From contig OZ029929.1 in the NCBI GenBank assembly GCA_964023275.1, forward strand, positions 9,250,856 through 9,314,855: a stretch of 64,000 nucleotides of DNA, read 5' to 3'. The translations under genes were made by a program, and so were the position numbers. Below, piece after piece: positions 59,321-64,000 of this stretch. This DNA is from Norana najaformis. Taxonomy: Eukaryota; Annelida; Clitellata; Crassiclitellata; Hormogastridae. The number at the start of each line of letters is the position of its first letter. Position 1 is the first letter of the stretch. The notes beneath the pieces are model-generated. The model had not been told where the DNA came from. It saw only the letters and a program-made list of their open reading frames with translations, and did no database searches.

Positions 59321-60399
59321 TGTATCTTGATATTTGCATAGTGCCTTTATGAACCTCTGAAATTTGAGACCTGTGAAGCTTCAAGATTCAATTTGATCTT
59401 GAATTATGGTTGATGATTTGATTTGTAAATTTTGAACTGGCCCATCTCTTTTCTGTATAGGTTTGTGAGTGCAGATTTAACTGTATTCAATTATGACCAA
59501 CAAGGCCACCATCAACATTTAGCAGTATTTAACGTGTTTTGTTGATTTCAGTGTGCATTCATTAATTGCATAAAAGGCTCATAAATTGACGTATGTTCAG
59601 ATGCATGCTGTGTCTTCAGTCTGCTTTAGATTTCATGCGGTTTTGACGGTATTTGGTCACTTATCACCAAAGTCGGAATTGTTCCACCTATAACAGGTTT
59701 AATGGTTCCATTCAGACCATGTCAAGCCTCAGAGTCGCTTGTGCTGTATATGACTTGAAACTTTCAGATTCAGTGATACAGTGGCAAGCCAGGGTTTTTT
59801 GAGTGGCACTGACCATCCACCACAAAAGAATTTTGTGACGAATGCCTGTCCTGCAAGAGACCTGGTAGCCTAAGATGCAGCATCTTCTGTCATCGGCCCA
59901 TGGAATGCCAGTTGGCGATTGTAATCTTATTCTGTAAATGCATCATTGGCCATTGTTATTCCTCATCCTCAGTGCTACAAGAACTAGGAACATGGTGTCA
60001 ACTGTTGACCTCGGGTGGGACTCCACTGATTAGATTCTGTGTTTGTCAGAACCTGCTAGTGGTGACTTTTCCCGATATTTGAGCATTATTTGCCTACAGA
60101 TTAACTCCTCCTTAATGAACTCTACATATGCTAACAAGGAGCTTTTTAGAGAGGTACTTGAAAGGAAGTATGAAATAATGTCCAGTTACATTACATTGCA
60201 GTACAATACTTTACGATCATCAGAAGTGTGGTGGCTAGTTTGTTGGAAAGACAAGAGTTATTTCCTTGAGTTATTTCCTTGCCATAGAGAAGGAATTAGT
60301 TATTTTATTGATCATTTCGGTGCATTATCATTGGGTTCTTCCTTGTGCTTGAATTATTGTGAAAGTAGTGTGATTTCTGATTGATAAAACATAGTGCCT

Positions 60400-61990
60400 C
60401 CCATGTATGTTTGCAGATTTCTGGGTTAGTGATGTGCACTATGTAAGGAATGTGCAGGATCCTCCTCAGGCACCATTGTTGGAAGGCATCCAGCATTTTC
60501 CCAAGGACTCTTCTTCAGTATTTGTGCCTCAGCCTCATAAAAGAGGACAGGCAGTAAGGAAGCTCTACACAGGTAGATTATAGTATCCAGCCGAATATTA
60601 GTGCCTCATTTGCCACAGCTTAGGCTGCTCATACAGTTGCAGGCAATAACATTGTACCTTTGGACTTCAGATTCACTGCTACATTTGGCTTGAGCATTTG
60701 ACTCAAGGTAGGTGAACCTATCAGCTAGTTCCACCTAGATTCCCACTCAGGTTAGTTAACATTGTTTGCACCTCTATGTCCTTGAGCAAAAATCCGTTAC
60801 ATGATTACATCGATTGATGGCAGTTACAGCTGTGGCACAAGTTTGCAACCCTGGCACACTCCACTGTCAGTGCTGAACCATTCAGGAGACTGAAACATGT
60901 TATGATTCAGTTGATACATTCTGCACTTGTTGGGTTTGTGTAGAGCTCTCTCATGAAGTCCTCCAGAGTCTTCTTAGGTTTCCAAAGAGATGGAAGAGTC
61001 AAAGGTTGCCAACGCTTGTTTGGATTCCCTTCTTTTTTTAATCAAGCTATTCAGTGTGGGAAAATGTGATCAACTACCAGGAATGAAACCACTCTGTTCT
61101 ACTTGTCCAAGTTTTTGCAGGTACTCATTAACTTTCCTGTTTCATTCGTAGGAAACTGCACTGGTTACCAATCCATAAACGCTTTAAGATATTAGTGCTA
61201 ATGCATAATTGTGTTGCAGGCTGTGCTTTTTCTTATCTCAGGGAGTTATGTGTCTCGGTCTTATCAGTTGATGAGACTGATTGATTGACTATTGATTGAT
61301 GCTTTGGGCATTATGACGATGATGCTATAGAAGTCACTAGAGTAGATTAGATCCATTCCTGGTTGTAGAACCCTTTGTGCTGCTGTGTAAGGTGACCAGG
61401 TTGACCCACCAGTCAAAACTACCGGGTCTGCCTCGAAGAAACGCTATATAAAGCTGTGACTACATTTCAGTTACAAAGCAAATTAGTGATTGCAGGTCCA
61501 TACTGTCAAAGACTTCAGTGAGTCCATCCATCCGCATGCCTGTCAAATAAGTCTGACTGTGTTTGACTGTAAACAGAGACATCGAGTCATTGCTGGGGAT
61601 TTGCTTTCATAATTTATTCAAGCATTTTCATAGCACGACTTGAAATCTTAGATGGCCCTGCAGAGTGGAAGCTGCAATGTAAAGGTCCGCATGCAATGTA
61701 AAGGTCAGTGATGGCACTGTTCCTGTGAAGGGGAACTGTGTTCAGCCATCTGACCACTGGACAGTGATCTATGACATTGAGCCAAGACCAGCGTTTGGAG
61801 GGATACCGTTGGTGGCACTTTGGTGAGCAGACGCCATGTCCTGATCAAAGCCATAATGTCCCATAGTTTTGCTGTGATGAACTGGAAGATTGGACCTTGT
61901 CTGCCTGCCTCAGCAGCACGTTGGACAAGGACGTGACAGACAGAAGATGCTGAAATGGATGAATATTCAGCCGCAGCATTCACTTTTTCT
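60400..61990 (-). mobile_element. Long decayed LINE (RTE/Nimb-like) with a CR1-like piece inside
   Basis: Minus-strand remnants in the right order from high to low coordinates: an N-terminal RT region near 61990-61710 (worn), FSTDSGVCQGCKLVPQL (the 'GV.QGC.L.P' motif) near 60870-60830, and LDAFQQWCLRRILHIPYIVH then ITNPEIC near 60496-60400. At 61140-61290 a plus-strand piece reads LHWLP..., LRELCVSV, a CR1-like 3' end inserted into it. Many breaks. Confidence 0.65.
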
Positions 61991-62104
61991 TTGAAACGGA
62001 TTTAGTCACTTTGATTTAGTCACGGTTTTGTTTGCAAGCATATATACAGCCATGTTCTGCTGCCTGTTGTTTGGCATTTTAGCTTGCTCCCACTGTCTTT
62101 CCTT

Positions 62105-62165
62105 CCCTTCCCTCTCTCTCTCTTTCTGTCTCCCTCTGTCTCTGTCTGTCTGTCTGTCTCTCTCA
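62105..62165 (+). repeat. (CT)n/(TCTG)n simple repeat
   Basis: ctctctctctctttctgtct followed by gtctgtctgtctgtct. Confidence 0.9.
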
Positions 62166-62830
62166 ATCGTTTGCTACCAAGGAATTGTGTAATAGAGTAA
62201 AGTGAGTAATGACAATTAGATATCCTAAAAGTTAGAAGTTAAATTTAAATTTTATTAAACATATCTGATGTTGTGTAACTTGTGTTCTTCAGGTCAAAAT
62301 ATCATAACGTAATTTCATGTGCTTTCACTGCAACGAAGCCACCAATGACAGCTTCAAAGTTAAATCGTTATAAAATAATAAATCATGTGCAGTTTGATTT
62401 AAATTGGATAATATTTAGAGGTTGCACAGAGCCTTGGAAGTTTTACCCACTATGTCATCTACTAGGTGAAAGTCTAGCATAGGTATGGTTCCTTTGCTAA
62501 TAAGTGTTGAATTTCTATTGACCTAAATATGCTTGGTTGATTTTTATCCATAATAATATGAAAATGGAACTAAAGCCAGTTAGACAGAGTCCGAGAAGCA
62601 TGTTGTGAGAGATCAAAAAGAGATGGAAGTGCCATCCATCACTGTAGAATTAGAATTGGAATTAGACAGTAGAGTTAAGGACACAGCTGATTAAGACAGT
62701 GACCCGGTGTGCTAATGAATCAAAGAGAATGAGTAAAAGCAAGAGTTGTCTAGTAAAAGCTCTGCAAGATTCCTATGTTACTTTGCAGGTGGCTGCCATT
62801 AAGGGTTAATCAGTGATTTGGAGGATTGGC

Positions 62831-62947
62831 CAGAGAGAGAGAGAGAGTGATGGACACAGAGAGAAACCGAGAGAGAGAGAGAGACAGAGACAGAGAGAGA
62901 GACAGAGAGAGAGAGAAGCAAGAGAGAAGCAAGTGAGAGAGAGAGAC
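62831..62947 (+). repeat. (GA)n-rich simple repeat
   Basis: About 115 bp of gagaga with acaga and agaagcaa interruptions. Confidence 0.95.
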
Positions 62948-63059
62948 ATGTTAAGATTGAGAATAAAAGATGGTTGGACGTAGATTTGTTGAAAAATGGT
63001 AATGCTCTGTAAAGGTCATAGGTAATAATCAGATCAGACTTTCTGAACCTGCTTATGAA

Positions 63060-63538
63060 ATGTTGGACAAAGGAGGTTTTGATTGAATTTGCAAGATTGG
63101 CTATTGTGATTAATAAATGTAAATACTTATAGTATGAGTAATATGAAAAAACAAAGAAAAACAAGATGAGACAGCTTGAGCTGGTTTGGTGCAGTGGTAG
63201 TTACACACAGGTGGGAGTTAGGTTGTGGAAGTTACAGTAGTTACAGAGGGCAGCTAGGGCAGTGGAACAAGGAGTGATGGTACAGAGGGTAGTTGTATTG
63301 GTAACCACAGAGAACAGGAGAAACCAACAGGTTCTCACTCAGGCCAATAGGTAAGGGGAATCTTAAAGGGAAATGCGTTCACCATCCTTTATCCAGTCTT
63401 ATATTCCTCTTCCCAGACTTAATGTTGGACAAAGGAGGTTTTGATTGAATTTGCAAGATTGGCTATTGTGATTAATAAATGTAAATACTTATAGTATGAG
63501 TAATATGAAAAAACAAAGAAAAACAAGATGAGACAGCT
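63060..63538 (+). repeat. 117-bp direct duplication, 362 bp apart
   Basis: 63060-63176 (atgttggacaaaggaggttt ... gatgagacagct) recurs at 63422-63538 with no difference seen. Minisatellite text follows both copies. Confidence 0.95.
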
Positions 63539-63960
63539 AGAGTTTCCCTTTTCAAGGTTTTATTCTGTTTAAAATTATGAGCTGGTTTGGTGCTAGTTTC
63601 AGAGGATGGTTGTAGTTACAGAGAATGGAGTTAACTGCAGCGGATGGTGGTATTTACACCGAACAGTGGTAGTTACACAGAGAGGTGGACAGGTGGGAGT
63701 TAGAAGGTGGTGGAGTTTAAAAACAACTGGTACATTAAAAACAACTGGTAGTTACAGAGAGTTGTGGAAGTTACAGAGAAAGGTGGTAGGTGCAGAGGGT
63801 GGTTGTAGTTACAGAGGGCAATGGTAACTACAGCTAGGGCAGTGGAGGTTACAAGGAGTGATGGTAGTTACAGAGGGTAGTTGTAGTTACACAGGGCATT
63901 GGTAACCACAGAGGGCAGTGGTGGTTATGGAAGATGGTGGTAGTAGAGAACAGGAGAAAC
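63180..63960 (+). repeat. Degenerate minisatellite field (gtggtagttacagaggg)
   Basis: Variants of a 15-20 bp unit such as gtggtagttacagaggg, gttgtagttacagaggg and ggcagtggtggttat recur dozens of times, densest at 63600-63960. Confidence 0.85.
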
Positions 63961-64000
63961 CAGGATGTTTCATAAGTTTTCCACATGATTATGAAGAGTA

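Larger units (their letters stand above)
58839..64000 (+). other. Second intron of the spondin-like gene (open to the right)
   Basis: Starts GTAATG. Apart from the LINE, simple repeats and minisatellites listed, I see no exon with Reeler or spondin-domain similarity to 64000. Confidence 0.7.

Noticed and set aside
63180-63960. CRISPR-like array
   Set aside because: Animal minisatellite with degenerate contiguous units and no unique spacers.

Overview
The window is animal nuclear DNA: AT-rich, with long introns, GT-AG splice sites, many decayed non-LTR retrotransposons and SINE-like repeats, and no bacterial gene organisation. The four host genes recognised (a mitochondrial release-factor-like gene, a GTSE1-like gene, CIP2A and an F-spondin-like gene), several CR1-like and RTE-like LINE lineages and a recurrent 'taggcct' word suggest a marine invertebrate, perhaps a deuterostome. 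The sequence alone does not fix the phylum. There is one run of 10 N (17474-17483).

Layout. 1-4000: nested, decayed LINE 3' ends. 4414-5428 (+): MTRFR/C12orf65-type mitochondrial ribosome-rescue factor, two coding exons joined by a GC-AG intron. 6941-13717 (-): a seven-exon model for a GTSE1-like protein, tail to tail with MTRFR; its clathrin-box-like LIDL/LIDF motifs lie near the N terminus instead of the C terminus. 13718-17963: probable promoter area and unassigned sequence, including the N run. 17964-32687 (+): CIP2A, 20 exons found, about 850 residues to the stop; only the first 55-60 residues are missing. 32688-36849: intergenic, with SINE pieces, a CpG-rich block and a Ty3/gypsy fossil. 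36854-37061 and 58735-58838 (+): the first two coding exons of an F-spondin (SPON1)-like secreted protein. They are separated by a 21.7 kb intron holding LINE fragments, a hAT-type MITE, a TIR element, minisatellites, and a CpG-rich promoter-like block at 54.6-55.35 kb. 58839-64000: start of the next spondin intron, with a long decayed LINE and a minisatellite field.

GTSE1 and CIP2A both act at mitosis in vertebrates, but their neighbourhood here may be chance. The exon models rest on splice motifs, phase agreement and remembered family sequences; no search was run. I found no clearly novel multi-gene system. The most unusual points are the rearranged and exon-duplicated LIDL region of the GTSE1-like gene, a 43-bp tandem repeat that copies a splice acceptor, a shared LINE/SINE 3' tail, and the promoter-like island in the spondin intron.
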